DNA of 64,000 nucleotides from Chalciporus piperatus. Its lineage: Eukaryota > Basidiomycota > Agaricomycetes > Boletales > Boletaceae. Below, in pieces: positions 1 to 12,720 of the stretch. The notes under the pieces were generated by a model. The model saw only the letters and a list, made by a program, of their open reading frames with translations, ran no database searches and had not been told where the DNA came from. The stretch lies in contig JBBPTG010000067.1 of assembly GCA_038093975.1 (NCBI GenBank), positions 62,001 to 126,000 of the forward strand, in the 5' to 3' direction. Each line of letters begins with the position of its first letter. The stretch's first letter is position 1. Position numbers and translations under genes: made by a program.

Positions 1-3000
1 ATCTGTTCATGCACGTCACGGTGCTTGATGTCGGGAATGTTGGCATCGACCATGAGGGCGACCAAGTTCAGAATGAGATTAGCACTCTTGCGCAGGATGG
101 TGAATGCTGTGAAGCAATAGTTCTTGAAGCGTGCATAATGCGTGGATTGTGCGCCACCCATGCCATCGACCATTTCTTTACATACTTTGACTGGTGGTGG
201 GAATGGCTTCGGGTCTCGGCCCAGAATGTATCCAAAGTCAACTGTGAATAGGTAAGTTTCAGAGATATGTCATAGCTGCGAGAACCGTGGATCATACCAT
301 GGAAGAAATGACCTGTGAATGGTAACTATGAGCATGTGCGTAACATCGTCAAGGGAAACATACCATCGGGTGTGAGCAATAAGTTATCCAAGTGGCGGTC
401 TCCAACTCCAAGTAGGTATGTGACAACGCAATACCCGGCTACAGCTTGGTCAACGGCCATTCTCTGAATGCACAGACCAAGACACCTACCACAACTGCGA
501 ACAAAGGTATCTATGACACCAGGTTCCACGCCATATGTGCCAACGCTTCCTTCATCAGGATGGTTGGCACGCAGGTAGTTCAGCAGTGTTCCATGTTCGC
601 TCACTATCGCCGCTATGGTTTTGCTTGCGATAAACTGCACCATACCCTGCAAGGGTCCCGTTGCGAGAACATCGTACAGGATCAATTTCAGATCTAGATT
701 TTCCTTTCGCAGCAACTGGTCCATGAGCGTGAAAAGCTGGATTACTAGCTGGTCTTGTCGCATGTCGTCACCATCCTTGAACATCACAGGGTATTCTGAG
801 CCATCCACGCATTGGAAGTAAAGCAAGAACGGGAACTGATTGGATTTGAATACCGACGACTTCTCGGCATTGATCCCGGTGACCTGGATACGGGCATTGA
901 GAGGAAGAGGGAGCGGTTGAATGTTGACGAGGCCGTTCTTCGAGTCATTAATGAACGAGCGCAGCTTTTCGATCTTTTTTGGTCGAGGATCTTTCGAAAT
1001 CCTGATGTCTCTGGCACGCTTCGCCAACGTTTCGACCATGATGCCTTGCCTTCGCATGAGTTCACGACGTTCACTGCCACCTTCTGACTAACAGTGCCAT
1101 GAATACCCGAATAGCCACAAGAATGAAGGTGTGCACACCTCAAGAATCTTGCTCAAGAACTTGAACACGACTCTGCCATACATCTTCGCCACCACTCTAT
1201 CCTCTAGAGCGACCTCAACCATGAGGTACCAATATAGTCGATTGCCTAGGACGTGATTCTGCACACCGCGAGCGATTAGGAAGTCGGACAGTCCACTGTC
1301 ATCATACGATATCGCGCTCGTGGTTGATCGGGACGACCGCTGTTCGCTCGCAGCACTCTCGAACTTGAGCGCCTGAACCAGTTGCAGTAGGTACAACATG
1401 AGTTCCTAAGATCCCTAGTTAGTAGGGAAAGCAAACCAAAGAGAAATAGACCGGTTACATCATCGTCCGCACGATTCAACTGCCTCACCGCAAACGCTCT
1501 CACACGCGAGTCCACTGTTCCAGGGCCCAATAGTTCAAGAGCATCATCAGTGTCAACCTCTGTCCACATAGGCAAGAGCTCTTCCACCGCCTGCTTGACT
1601 TCAGACGGATCTCTCCAAGTCACCGATTTGAGAAACTTGGTCAGTCCACGCTTATCCCTCGCAAGGTAAAAGCGGAACTTCCAGATCAAGTCTTTCTCTT
1701 CTGAGGTGAGGGGTTGCGAAGGAGGGTAACCGAGTATTTCCTAAATCGATGGTATTAGTGATGTGAATGGAGGCGAAAAAAAAACACGAATACTTGCCCC
1801 GAGCTCGTCTCTGATCTTGGCATTGGGTTTGAGTTCTCTGTCGTAAGGGCTGCTCCGATGGCTTCGAACTAGACGACGATGTTTGTCCTCTACAGGATTC
1901 TCGCGCGACATTTCGGGGTCTAACACCGCCCAGAGATGAGGGTCGGTAGCAAACGAGGGTGGGAGAACAGGTGTAACGGGTGCTTGGGCCACTATTGTGG
2001 GTGCGGTGGAAGTCGAGGGAACGCTCTGTGTCTCCTGAGTAAGACTTCGTCAGTCTCGCAAAAACGTAAAATAAAAACTGTCGCTGCTTACAGGTTCGCT
2101 GAAAACCACCGGAAAGTCGAAACGGGGGAGGTCGATGTATAAGAACATGTTCTCCGACTTTGCGGTCTCGGCCTGAAATTCCAGGTCAAGGTTACCCAGG
2201 GCTAGGCTGAACGAGCACATACAGCATGGATCTCCTCCATCTTTCGAAAAGCCATCTTATCGAGCCAATCTGACTTTGGAAGGTCCCCCCGTTCATATTT
2301 CTTGACGAGCTAAAGTGGTGTGGTGGGATTCTCAGTGGCCGAGTGCGTCTCAGTAAGACGGACGAACTGACCTTCTCCAAACGACCCCTTTCATCTCTCG
2401 TGCCCATTTTGCTCGGTGTCTTGGAGTCCGTCGATCCATCTGCTTCTTGGCCTGGCCATAATAAGAGCCTGTGTTTACCTCTCCGCAAGGTGCTGGACCG
2501 TCGTGAGCAGGTGGACTGAAAGCATCAGTGATGTTGCCTCACCATTTCTTCCCGAACAATCTGAATGTCGAGCCACCGACCGGTACGGCGGAGCGAGGTC
2601 CTCCGATATCCCAAACAGTGAAGGTAACCTGCGAGCTCAACGGGAGGTCACAATATCGTATAGGGAGTGTTACCCATTCGTTCCAACTGCAACACAGAAA
2701 GTGTGAGTAAAGACGCACGCAAGGCGAGAGAAGTAACATACGTATAACTAGTCTTGAACGCCTTGAACGACGTTCTGAACGGAATCGTGAGGGGCTTGTT
2801 ATCAGCAACGAGCTGACAGGTGACATAGAGGTCTGAGAGCGAGCTGTCTCGAGATGAGTTCCCTTTGGTGTGTATATCGTTACGAGCATGGACGACATAC
2901 GAAGATTGAGCGCCGTGAAATCTCAATTCTGGGTTCTCGAGAACCTCTGAAACTGATTTCCGAGGCCTGGTTCCTTCGAGTTGTGAGCTGGATTAGAGAC

Positions 3001-3116
3001 GCGTTGGTGTGAGGCTCGACAGGATAAAAGTGAGATACATACACCCGAAAGATGACTGGTAGCTTCAAGTCAGACAACTTGGCGAACGTGAAATCGTCGC
3101 GATTATCCTTGTCCAT
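1..3116 (-). CDS. VPS34: Vps34-type phosphatidylinositol 3-kinase (3' end beyond the window)
   Basis: Class III PI 3-kinase, which makes PI3P on endosomes and autophagosomes together with Vps15. The start ATG at 3114-3116 opens [20 protein letters not shown], a plausible N-terminus. A C2-like region follows (about 2926-2650), then a PIK helical domain (about 1689-1280, with [16 protein letters not shown]) and the kinase domain (about 1057 to the left edge). The catalytic loop [11 protein letters not shown] is visible near 390-360. The next exon (about 251-1) reads [19 protein letters not shown], the DFG/activation-loop region. At least six short introns interrupt the gene. The C-terminal helix lies off the window. 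Family assignment is firm; exact splice sites in the linker between 2500 and 1700 were not resolved. Confidence 0.93.
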
Positions 3117-3519
3117 GGTCCTCCAGAAATACTTGGTATCGCAAATGAATCCGGTGCTGATACAGTGGACTCGGACTCGGTCAGGTCACAACGCAAGTTG
3201 GCATGAGCAACAGGAGCACTTGGTGGCCCATTTGGGAAGTCCCTCAACAAGCATCGTGGGGTGAACTCATCCAGATGATGTCTCAGGATCTCGCTCAAGG
3301 ATGTCGTTGGAAGATAACTGTTGAAAGGACCATTGCTACATTTCCTGAATTTAATCGCTACTGTATTGAACACGCATCCTCTACAACACAACTGCACCAA
3401 GCGGTGCTTTTAGCTTCGAACACGAAAACAATCATGCTCAAAGGGAAGTGCAAGAGACAAGTCTACTCCAAGCGGTATCAGATCATGACAATATCAGCAT
3501 CTTCTTGTCGGATAGACAG
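3117..3519. other. intergenic, VPS34 promoter side
   Basis: 403 bases between the VPS34 start and the ILV5 stop. Short open frames on both strands have no recognisable protein character. I see no repeat or RNA gene. Confidence 0.5.
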
Positions 3520-5034
3520 TTACTCGGCCTTGTAGTCGGGGCGCAGGGAGCGAACGACTTTGCCTAAGAATAGGATTGAGTGAGCAATCCAAGGCGGTGA
3601 ACGATCAAACGAAAAGAACTTACCGGCTCTCCAGATCTCCTGGTCGTCGATCTCCTTCAACTCCCTGGCGAGGTCTGTGCGGTAGGTCGAACGGCCGTTG
3701 AACTCCAACGATTTGCGCGTCTCGGTACCGTCCCTGACGCTCTGGTAAAGCTTCTCGAAGATGGGCAAGTTGGCCTTTTCGAAGACGGGAGCCCAGTCAA
3801 GAGCGCCACGACGAGCCGTAGTGGAACATGCGTTGTACATGTAGTCCATGCTGTGAGGAAAATGAGCACGTTTGAGTTGACAGGTCACAATTTCAAAAGT
3901 TGAAAACTCACCCCTTCTGACCAATCAAAGGGTAGAGAGACTGGGTGGCCTCCTCGACAGTCTCGTTGAATGCCTCCGAGGGAGTGTGGCCGTTGGCACG
4001 AAGAACCTTGTATTGTGCGCAGAAGAGACCCTCTATAACATCATTAGACAGGCCCAATGTGGTTAATTATCACGGCTGATACTTACGAATGGCACCCATG
4101 AGCTATGCGAGTGAACATGAGCAAAAAACGATCGAGCAAACAGGAAGAGAGACATACCACACCACGTTCACCGTAGAGGTCAGAGTAGACCTCCTTCTCA
4201 AAGGTGGTCTCGTACATGTAGCCAGAGCCGACGGCGACACCGAGGGCGACAGCCTTTTCCATAGCTTTGCCAGTGACGTCTTGGAAGACGGCAACGCTAG
4301 AGTTGATACCCCTTCCCTCCTTGAAGAGGGTGCGGACGGTACGACCCGAGCCTTTTGGAGCGACGAGAATGACATCGACGTCGGTAGGGGGGATGACTTT
4401 CGTGTCCTCCTTGTAGACGACGGAGAAACCGTGCGAGAAGTAGAGCGTCTTGCCCTTGGTGATAAGGGGGGCAATGGTGGGCCATGTTTGTGATTGAGCC
4501 GCGTCGGAGAGGAGGTTCATGATGATGGTACCGCGGTTGATGGCTTCCTCGATGGGGAAGAGGGTTTCACCTGGGATCTAGAGTGGACGAAAATGAGTCA
4601 ACGCGCGGAGTAAAAGTGGGAAAGAACTGACCCAGCCATCCTCGATTGCCTGTGTCCAGGATTCGCCGTCTTTGCGAACACCGACGATGACGTTGAAGCC
4701 ATTGTCGCGGGCGTTGAGACCCTGACCATGTCCTTGCGAACCGTAGCCAATGAGTGCAAGGGTGTCGTTTTTGAAGTAGTCGTGAAGTTTTGCCAGAGGC
4801 CAGTCGCTGCGCTCATAGACGACCTCGTCCGTGCCAGCAAAGTTGAGAGTCTTGACGCCTCGGGTTTGAATAGCCTTGGATAGGATGAGTTACCTTGGTA
4901 GATGACAAAAATTGCGATAGACCAATCACCTGAACGGATGTCCGTGCGGGGGTGGATGCACGCGCAAAAATTGAATAGGACGCGGTGTGCACGTTGGTTG
5001 GGAGACGAGCTGCCCGGTTTCCCGCGTTCTCCAT
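3520..5034 (-). CDS. ILV5: ketol-acid reductoisomerase, mitochondrial
   Basis: Acetohydroxyacid reductoisomerase, the second step of valine, leucine and isoleucine synthesis in the mitochondrial matrix. The first exon begins at ATG 5032-5034 and encodes an Arg/Ala-rich leader (MENAGNRAARLPTN). The donor near 4929 joins an exon reading AIQTRGVKTLNFAG, a typical start of the mature enzyme. The NADPH-binding segment LALIGYGSQGHGQGLNARD follows. Further on come VDVILVAPKGSGRTVR and the C-terminal knotted domain with MDYMYNACSTTARRGALDW. It ends SLRPDYKAE at 3520. Length and order match the fungal enzyme. In-frame open sequence upstream of 5034 lacks an ATG, so 5034 is preferred. Confidence 0.93.
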
Positions 5035-7299
5035 TGAACCCAAGCTTGATTGTGACCCGCTCTCCAAGCTCCAAACGCCCGTGCGAACTTGAAAACTCTG
5101 AGATCCCCGCGCTTGCCAAAACCATGTTCCGAGATAGAAGTCGCTCCACGCGGTGGCTCAAACAGCACTCCAGAGGTGTGATACCCATCTCACAAAACCA
5201 CGGGGAACTGGTTTGGCAATGCTTGGAGACTTGGAGTTCACAAATTGCTAGTCATAGCACGGGAGGGATCCGGAGTGAATCATTGGCGGTCTTCACGGTG
5301 TCCGACACGCCGGAGGCACGGGCCGAGCGATATCGCTGAGGGATAGATGATGCCATCGCCTCTTTCTAGGTTCCCGGATCTCGCTTGGGGTGTGTGCTTT
5401 GAATTGATCATTGCAAGTGTAGTTCCGCCATCACGACCAACGACGACTTGCACTGGCACCGCAGGGAACAGCCTGAGCTCAGAGAATGTCTGATGTGCTC
5501 ATGATATGCTCAGCTCATTCTAAATTATCGACTCTCGAAGAACTAACAAAGGGGTCACTCCAGGTTTCGAAGTCAAGAAGACCCACTGGCTGCGGTGCCA
5601 GTCGGACCGGATGGGTGCCTTGTTAGCCTCGAGATTTCGAACAGCCTATGTTTTCCTCCTACACCTTGGTTCACTGTCAAGAATGCAAATGCTGGTAACT
5701 CGCCTATATGAGTCACTAGTAGTCTCTAGTAGTATGATGAAATGATGAGATGAACATGTACAAGTTGCGTTCTTAAATAGGAAAAAAAACAGCAAGCATT
5801 GTTCTTCGAGGAGCCAAGGAAACAAAAATTCAACGGCCCTCCGGGCAACCCTGGACCCGCCGCCAGACTCGCAGTTCAACATGCCCTCGTTGCAACTGTA
5901 ACAATGAATGGGGCCATGGGGGCCATCTAAATTTTGTCACATTTACATTTTATTGTTCACCAGGTCTCTGGCAGGTTGGAATCATCCAAGTAATTACTGT
6001 AATTACTATGATGCTGAACGCAGTCAGTGGTAGTACCTATGTCAGATCACACAGACAAAATCACGATTGACGGTCAGGATACGGAGCAAACAGTGAGAAT
6101 GGAGGGAGAGGAGAGCTGTGGAGCAACAGAATACAAGCTTTGAAAAAGGGGTTTCGTCGCTGACAAAGACGGTAATCCGGACCGACATCCCATCAGTGGA
6201 CGCACAATTTTGAAAGTGAGACCTGGACCACTTTCGGGTCCAGGAATAACGCATAGGTTCAAATTCAAACTTCAAGTTCATGTTGCTACTTCACGCGTGT
6301 GTCTCACGCTGCACCTCCAAGTTCCATCGCTCCCCAGACTATCGTGGAGGGCCCAGAAATCCCAGGATTACTTACCATCAGCTCCTAGGCTCGCGTCAAA
6401 CGGGTGAATAAAGGAGCACACGGATACAAGCAACAATCACACATTGCAATCGGGCGAAACGGCCCAGGTCGCGGAACAAGAGTTTGATGGGGAGGCGTGA
6501 CTTCGTCTTTCTAGACGCTCCAAGAGATACTCGAAGAGGCCACAGACCACCATGTTCCTCGCCTGGACAGCCCGATCCAATCTGATACGAGGACAGGAAA
6601 TGCCTCAGGGAGTTTACTGTATGGTTTTACTGATCCGCTTGCACTGGTCACCTCCGAAGAAGACTGTCATCGGAGTTCTTCAAACTGCGTTTGTCACGTC
6701 AGCATGATCAGAGCCTTTTCCAGCTTGTTCACGACGCACATTGGAGTGCTTCCCGAGGACGGTCGTGTGAGTGATCTGCTACTTGCTTGTTCCATTTCAC
6801 CTCCAGTAATTGATTAGCCCTATCCCCCTGCTCCGGTGAACGGTTACTTGGTGTACTCATCCCTGATACTGGATGGTATGTTTGGCGTTTTCCAATAACG
6901 TAACGATCACAATGGTTTGCCTTGATCGGTAAAATCTCAGCACCATTTGTTTTGTCGCGACGCCTATCCATCTCCGACAATCAGGGGAACTCACGCACAA
7001 GGTTGAGCCAACTATCCCTAAAAGGTATACTTGTTGGTAGACAGGGTCTTCTGAATCGGCATTCCGCCTCCAAGTTCGCCAATACCAACGGTCATGGCAG
7101 CTCTCCGATGCCAATGGATACCACGCCCTCCTGAACTCCATCACCCGTCAAACACGACCACTTTGGAGGACTTTCCATGGCGTCTTCCAGGGCATATAAA
7201 CTTCGAGGATGACTGCTGCAGAGAATGCATCGACGTCCCACTTGCGCCAATTCTCCTCATCGTCCAACACGCATCCTTTCCATACTGCACATATAATAA
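5035..7299. other. gene-poor stretch upstream of ILV5 and the first finger gene
   Basis: About 2.3 kb with only short, unrelated open frames on both strands. None has a recognisable domain, a convincing ATG context with splice sites, or a hydrophobic signal. The right-hand part presumably holds the promoter of the zinc-finger gene starting at 7300; the left part holds the ILV5 promoter. I see no transposon ends or repeats here. Confidence 0.45.
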
Positions 7300-7740
7300 A
7301 TGGCCCAATATTACGCCTTTAACAACGACTTCTCGGATGAGGTACGTGCTCCAATACTCGATAAGATGATAGAGGGAGATTGAACCTTTGAAATTCAGGA
7401 TGCTAACCGGCTCGTACAAGTCGCACCGGCTGCCGCCGATTCCCGAAACTGCTTCTATACTTGCGGCTGGGTCACGCCCCGTGGCATTTGTAGCGCCTCA
7501 GTCCAAGGTTCTGATTTTTCTGAACACCTGCGCGTCTGCCATAGTGTTGCCGGCCCAGATAAAGCACAACTCAAGTGCTACTGGACGGCTTGTGGGGTTG
7601 ACATGAACAAAGAAAGCGTCATAAGGCACGTTCAGGAGGTGCATCTTGAATGGAAGTATGTATGCCCCCATTGCCAAGAGCGTTTCACGCGCCCCTACTC
7701 GATGCAAACCCACATGAAAAGGCTGCACTTTGGCGGTTAG
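7300..7740 (+). CDS. small C2H2 zinc-finger protein (first of a tandem pair)
   Basis: Two exons, 7300-7341 and 7399-7740, joined across a 57-base GT-AG intron, give about 127 residues. The N-terminus is MAQYYAFNNDFSDE. The body holds three C2H2-like units: a divergent one with CGWVTPRGICSAS...HLRVCH, a second with CYWTACGVDMNKESVIRHVQEVH, and a canonical third, CPHCQERFTRPYSMQTHMKRLH, close to the C-terminus. The same order is found in the gene starting at 8590, so the two look like tandem paralogues. Fungal proteins of this type are usually called putative transcription factors, but no target is known to me. The short acidic N-terminus might act as an effector region (inference). Confidence 0.8.
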
Positions 7741-8589
7741 AAGGACGATTGTAGGTCACCTTGGCATATCGAAAGGCCACTTATCTCACTCATCCCTATA
7801 ACCCAGTGCGTTGGTGATCATCCAAGCTGTAGAGGTGTTACGTTTGCGAGTCCTGAATGTGTTCGTTGACATATATTACTCGCAAATAGGTATCAGCGCT
7901 CGACCACTATTTCATATCTGTCACCTTTAATCTTGGAGAGCCTCGAGACCTCCAAGCTTCGAATTAATTAATGTCCATAACCCTAGTAGGCTTTCTTGAT
8001 TTGGATGCGCCGGCTCTCGGTGTCTGCCAACATGGCCGACAAATCGCCGCCCTGGAGAGTCCCTGGAGCGCCTGTTGGCAAGCTGTGTTGAACTGATTGG
8101 CTGGCAATGCCTGGCATTGCGTGTGAGCTTCCTCGCCAGGTTCATCATACTTTGACTTCTTGGTCTGGCACCACGCCATTGACACGTGTACACGGAGGGA
8201 ACTGACTGGCATGCTGTGCGGTTACCCAACACTTAACCGGCCTAAGTGCCGTTGAGACGCTAGACAATCTATCGCTGACTCGACTCGAGCAGCAAAGATC
8301 GAGTCGGACAGCGACAGGTTCATAGAGAGGTGAGTCCATCGTTGTGATTAACGCTAAGGCGGATAGGCACCCTCAGGCTTTAAAACCGTCGCACCCCCAT
8401 AGTACAACTGCAAACTCGGAGCGCTCGCGATGCTCCGCTCCATAAACTGCCATTAATTTCTGAGTATGGCATTGGCAGGCTCTCATGCGAGTATCCTGGC
8501 TGCCGGGTCACTCGGGAGCTTGGCAATCTTATAAAGGTGAATATGCGTCGAATCTCATCTCCAGGATCTCGACAATACTCCGTTTCATC
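7741..8589. other. intergenic between tandem finger genes, with a finger-like fragment
   Basis: Mostly non-coding. A frame open from 8384 ends with RLSCEYPGCRVTRELGNLIK just before a GT at 8542. This looks like the first half of a C2H2 finger (Cys-x4-Cys). No ATG and no matching His-containing exon were found, so it may be a relic or an unrecognised upstream exon. A perfect 7-base inverted repeat (caatgcc/ggcattg) lies at 8105-8119. Confidence 0.35.
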
Positions 8590-9652
8590 ATGGATTCGCT
8601 CCTCGTAGCTCTAAACTGCGATTACAACTTGATGCCTTCCGACAAACCGTACTTGTCATCGTTGGCTGGCATCCCTGCTGGAACACCCGCATCTACGAGA
8701 AGAGGTTGCCGTGACTTTCAGCCAAGTCACCTGTTTCCAGGCGAATCACTCACACAATGCCCTTGGTTAGTCCATCCATCGATAATATATGAGTACAGCA
8801 TCTCAGCCCCCACGGCACTTACCAGGCTCCAATACAACGAGGTTGTCCAGCTCAACCGTGGGGCAAAGCACATGGCTTCAACTGGCTCTACCCCGGAATT
8901 GGCACACGGCACTCGTAGCTTTGAAGGTAACAAAGATATTCAATTGGCGGATTAATTCATTGTCTAAGCGATTTTCTAGGCGGGCGGACCATGCAAACCA
9001 GCTACGACATGGGATACAAGCCTGAGCCTGATGGGGTTACGCAGACTATTATGCCTGATCTGACCCCGTTGAACGCATATCCCCCTCTTCTTGGAAGTGA
9101 TTCCTCGTGGTCAGACTATCTCAATATCTCAGCCTCTCCTTCGGAGTGCTTCGATCAGTTCAGTTACAATATGCATGGGTTCGCGAACAGAGAACAGCCT
9201 TCGTGGCCGTTAACTGGATGTCCCTTCGCCGACGTGTTCAGTGTCCCACAGAGCATTGATATAGACGTGAGTATATTCCAAGAACTAAGTTAACTGACCC
9301 ACTTACTCAACTTTCACAGCCTGGGGACCATAGGTATTTCTGTGGATGGGTCCTTCCCGATAGTTCAACGCCTTGTGGGATGCATTTACGAAGCGACAAC
9401 ATGAAACATGCCATCTCTCAGCACCTCGCTAGCGTTCACGATCTCTCTTCATCGAAGGGGAAATCAACACAACAGTGTCGCTGGTCTGGGTGTGGGAAGG
9501 AGCTTAAACAGGAGAGTTTAGTCCGGCACATCCTGACCGTGCATTTGCGTATAGAAGCGATCTGCAAGGCTTGCGGATCTTCATTTGCTCGCCAAGACTC
9601 CCTCCAAAGACATATGAAGAATGCCTGTGGGGCTGCCAAAGGGGGCCATTAA
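8590..9652 (+). CDS. C2H2 zinc-finger protein (second of a tandem pair)
   Basis: Exons 8590-8926, 8980-9266 and 9320-9652 are joined by two introns of exactly 53 bases. Together they give an uninterrupted frame of 318 residues. The N-terminal 200 residues are Ser/Pro/acid-rich with no known domain. The C-terminal third holds three finger-like units: CGWVLPDSSTPCGM with a distal HLASVH, then CRWSGCGKELKQESLVRHILTVH, then CKACGSSFARQDSLQRHMKNAC. The last unit has Cys where the final His is expected. Organisation matches the 7300-7740 protein. A shorter start at ATG 8991 is possible; the spliced longer model is preferred because both introns preserve phase. Probably a DNA-binding regulator of unknown target. 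Confidence 0.68.
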
Positions 9653-9836
9653 TTGGCAATGAAAGCAAAACGTCCATCTCCGTATATTTCATCGATTATA
9701 ATGCGTACCTGATGATTTCCGCAATACGTATTACCAGTATATCAAAATAATCAAGCACTCGATTTTGCACGGACACGTAAGAAGGCGTTTCAACGTTATT
9801 CCTGTCATAGATAAATTATTACAACAAATGCTCCTT

Positions 9837-12449
9837 CTACTCGGGGGATTTTGTGATCGCCTTCCAGAGCCGGTTCTCCACTTCTTCTATCACCTCTCGA
9901 GGAGTATTCAGGCTAGTCATGAAATACGCGACGTTGCCCAGCGTCCTGTAGTGTATTCCAAATGGAGCGCCGCCGGGAGCTGAGGAGAGAGAACCGTCGC
10001 TGACACATGTTCCAATGGAGCGAAGCAAACCCTGGGCAGAATGGGATGCGTAACCTGTGCCATAAGCGCGCCTCAGTAGTAGCCCAAGACGATCGACGAT
10101 GAAACCCTACCAGCGCTGTCATCTTGGAACTTGATAGCAAGGACTGTCCCGAGAGTCATGACCTCGTCGACGACGTCTACCCTTGAGACGGAATTTACGA
10201 AACTAGGGTCCCAGAAGCTCCAGATCTTGGTTTCTGACTTGGGCTCGGAGTTGCTGGCCCATTTCTCTTGTGCTGCACCCCAGGCATTCTGTCGAACGAG
10301 ATTCTCGATGATGTCCAGCGTCGTGTTCGCGACTTGACACCCAACTGCGTGCGCGGTGTAGCTGTGACCATGTAAGAGCGCGTCAATCTTGGACTGAGAG
10401 TTGAACGATTGGAATATGTGATCAGAGGCGAGTGTTACAGCGAGGGGAAGGACGCCGCCAGTGAGGACTTTTGCATGGACGGAAATGTCGGGATTGACGC
10501 CAAGGATGGGTCCGACGGATTTGAACCCAAGGCGATACAGGCCAACGAAGACCTCGTCGAAAACGACGGGCAATGGGTTCGGGAAGAGTGAGTTATCGCG
10601 AACTGCATCGACCATGACTCTTTGGAAAAGAGGATCTACGAAGATCATCCCCGCGGCGCCCATCACTATGGGTTCCAAGACAAGAGCGGCCAGCTTTTGT
10701 TCATTATTTTTGTCAAGAACGCGAAGAACATCCCTGATATGCGTTCGGTAGGTGTCGGCAAGCGGTGAGCTGAGACGGTCCTCGACGTTATATATGGAGT
10801 GGAGGTCGTCGAACTTGAAAGAAGAAGCCGATGAAACAATGTTCGAAGGAAGATCGACGCTGAATTCTCCATTTTTGATTGAAACAGTCGGTGGTTCGAA
10901 CCAAAAGCCTTTGGACTGATGCCATTCGCAGGTATAAACGCCTTCTTCTGTCGCGTCCATAGCTCCGATCGTATCGCCGTGGTAACTCCCCTTCAACCCC
11001 ACTATTCCAAGGCTCTTCCTATCGCTGGATTTGAGATCATCTCCTGCAGTGACCGAGAACGATCGCAGCGCCATCTTCAACGCAACTTCCATTCCCGTCG
11101 ATCCGTTATCCGTGAAAAAGGCACGGGAGGCCCATCCCTTGCCAGGTCCGTCGTGTACCAAACGTTCCGCCAGCTTCAGAGCAGGGAGGTGAGTTGCCTG
11201 AGGAAACATGACGTGGCCGTACCGCCCAGCGGCGTTGGCCGCTGCCAAAGCTAACGATGGATGTGCATGCCCTACAGCTTGCGTCCACCAAGAGGCGGAA
11301 CCATCCAATTTGGGTGCAAGGTGTGAGCCAGATGTGGATGATGGTTTCGAAGAAGAATAATAAACGCTGAAAAAGTCTGCCCATGCACTATCGATCACGG
11401 TAACATCCTGCTCGGACTTGACTAATCCGTGCTGGACGAATGGCCACCAGATGGTATCAAGTGTTCTGCGGGACATCGAATCGAGCTCTTCGATACGACG
11501 GACATGAGATCCGTCCAGTTGGCGCAAGGCACCAAAGACATCGCCATCGAGGGTATTGGGAACGATAGTGGAGTAATATGATTCCGTGCTCGCGATGTCT
11601 TCATGGACATTGTCTAGACGGGGAGGAGGAGGGTCCAATGACGCGACGTGAATTCCGCGTTCAGCAAAGTATGGCGAAAGGTATTCGTAGTTCCGATAGT
11701 AACAATCGCGGAAGAGAAGGATGGCATCCACGACGTAGCCACGCAGAAGAAGCGACTCGTAGGAGGATATAGTAGAGGATATCCCACCGAGCTTTGAGTC
11801 ACCGATCAGGACCGTAGGGAGAAACAATGGTCGGTAGCTTTCAAGCTGTGTGGTCCCGGAAAGGGTTGGACTGTGCACACCTTGAAGACACGTCAGGAAT
11901 GGTACTGCGCTGACCCGGAAATACCACACACTCAGGAGTGACTCTCACCTCCAGCGGTTTCCACGTACATATGCCCTGACTTCCCTGTTCGGGCACATGC
12001 GCGTATGTGTTCGGCGATCGCGTTGACGAAAGTCATGTCGGAAGGTGCGGTGGACTGCCAGGATGGTCAATGCACAGACCTTGTTCGCGAAAAGGCTGCT
12101 CACCTCGACCTCTGACCTTTCGGATGCCATTTTGACGGCGAGGTGGGGGCTGACGGGATCATTGTATCGGAACAAGCAATGGGTGTTGACCAGACGTTGG
12201 TGGGGTCCGGAATAACGTTTGACGTGTCTGATGTACCTTCAACGATGCGTCCAAATGGAGGTGAAGCAAATCAACATACTCGTCGTCGGCATCCTGGAGA
12301 GCCCCCGTGCTGACGGGTTTCAAGTAGAATACCTTGTTGTTCGTCAGAGCGGATGCGCGCACGAGGGCAGCAGTGATGATTGTCTTGCCAACATCTGTGT
12401 TCGCGCCAAATATCTGGTGAACGCGAAGGTGTTTATAGAGATGGCTCAT
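9837..12449 (-). CDS. BIO3-BIO1: bifunctional dethiobiotin synthetase / DAPA aminotransferase
   Basis: Two consecutive biotin-synthesis enzymes in one polypeptide. The N-terminal BioD domain starts at ATG 12449 with the P-loop region IFGANTDVGKTIITAALVRA and LKPVSTGALQDADDEYVD. It continues with RYNDPVSPHLAVKMAS and the diagnostic YVETAGGVHSP after splicing near 11945-11900. The long exon from about 11895 holds the BioA domain: IWWPFVQHG, WWTQAVGHAHPSLALAAANA, the PLP-enzyme stretch RAFFTDNGSTGMEVALKMAL, then DEVFVGLYRLGF and KVLTGGVLPLAVT, the lysine region. The last exon ends IEEVENRLWKAITKSPE. The fused order (BioD then BioA) is known from plants and many fungi. Product channelling between the two sites is expected from the family, not shown here. 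Confidence 0.92.
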
Positions 12450-12615
12450 GTCATATCACTTTCAAGTTCAAGGGGATGCACAACTCAAGCTCCGATCGGG
12501 ATTAACGGAAATCACAACATTCATATCACTGAAAACTAAACTGTAGCTTAACTCCGTATACGTACTCCAACCGCAATACACGGTTTGTCTACAGACCAAG
12601 TCAAGTACACCTAAT

Positions 12616-12648
12616 ACGGAGACACGGAAGACATCCAGATGTCTCCGT
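12616..12648. repeat. short inverted repeat (9-base stem)
   Basis: acggagaca at 12616-12624 is the exact reverse complement of tgtctccgt at 12640-12648, with a 15-base loop. It lies between the biotin gene and the stop of the unknown gene at 12721. It could be a hairpin in either transcript or a chance palindrome. Confidence 0.5.
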
Positions 12649-12720
12649 GTGTTGGGAATAGGACTGTGAAAACTATTGGTTGCCTATGGTATTTTCAATG
12701 AATATAGTTAAAGCTGGTGT

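Noticed and set aside
8105..8119. Perfect 7-base palindrome caatgcc-t-ggcattg
   Set aside because: Too short and isolated to call a terminator or transposon end.
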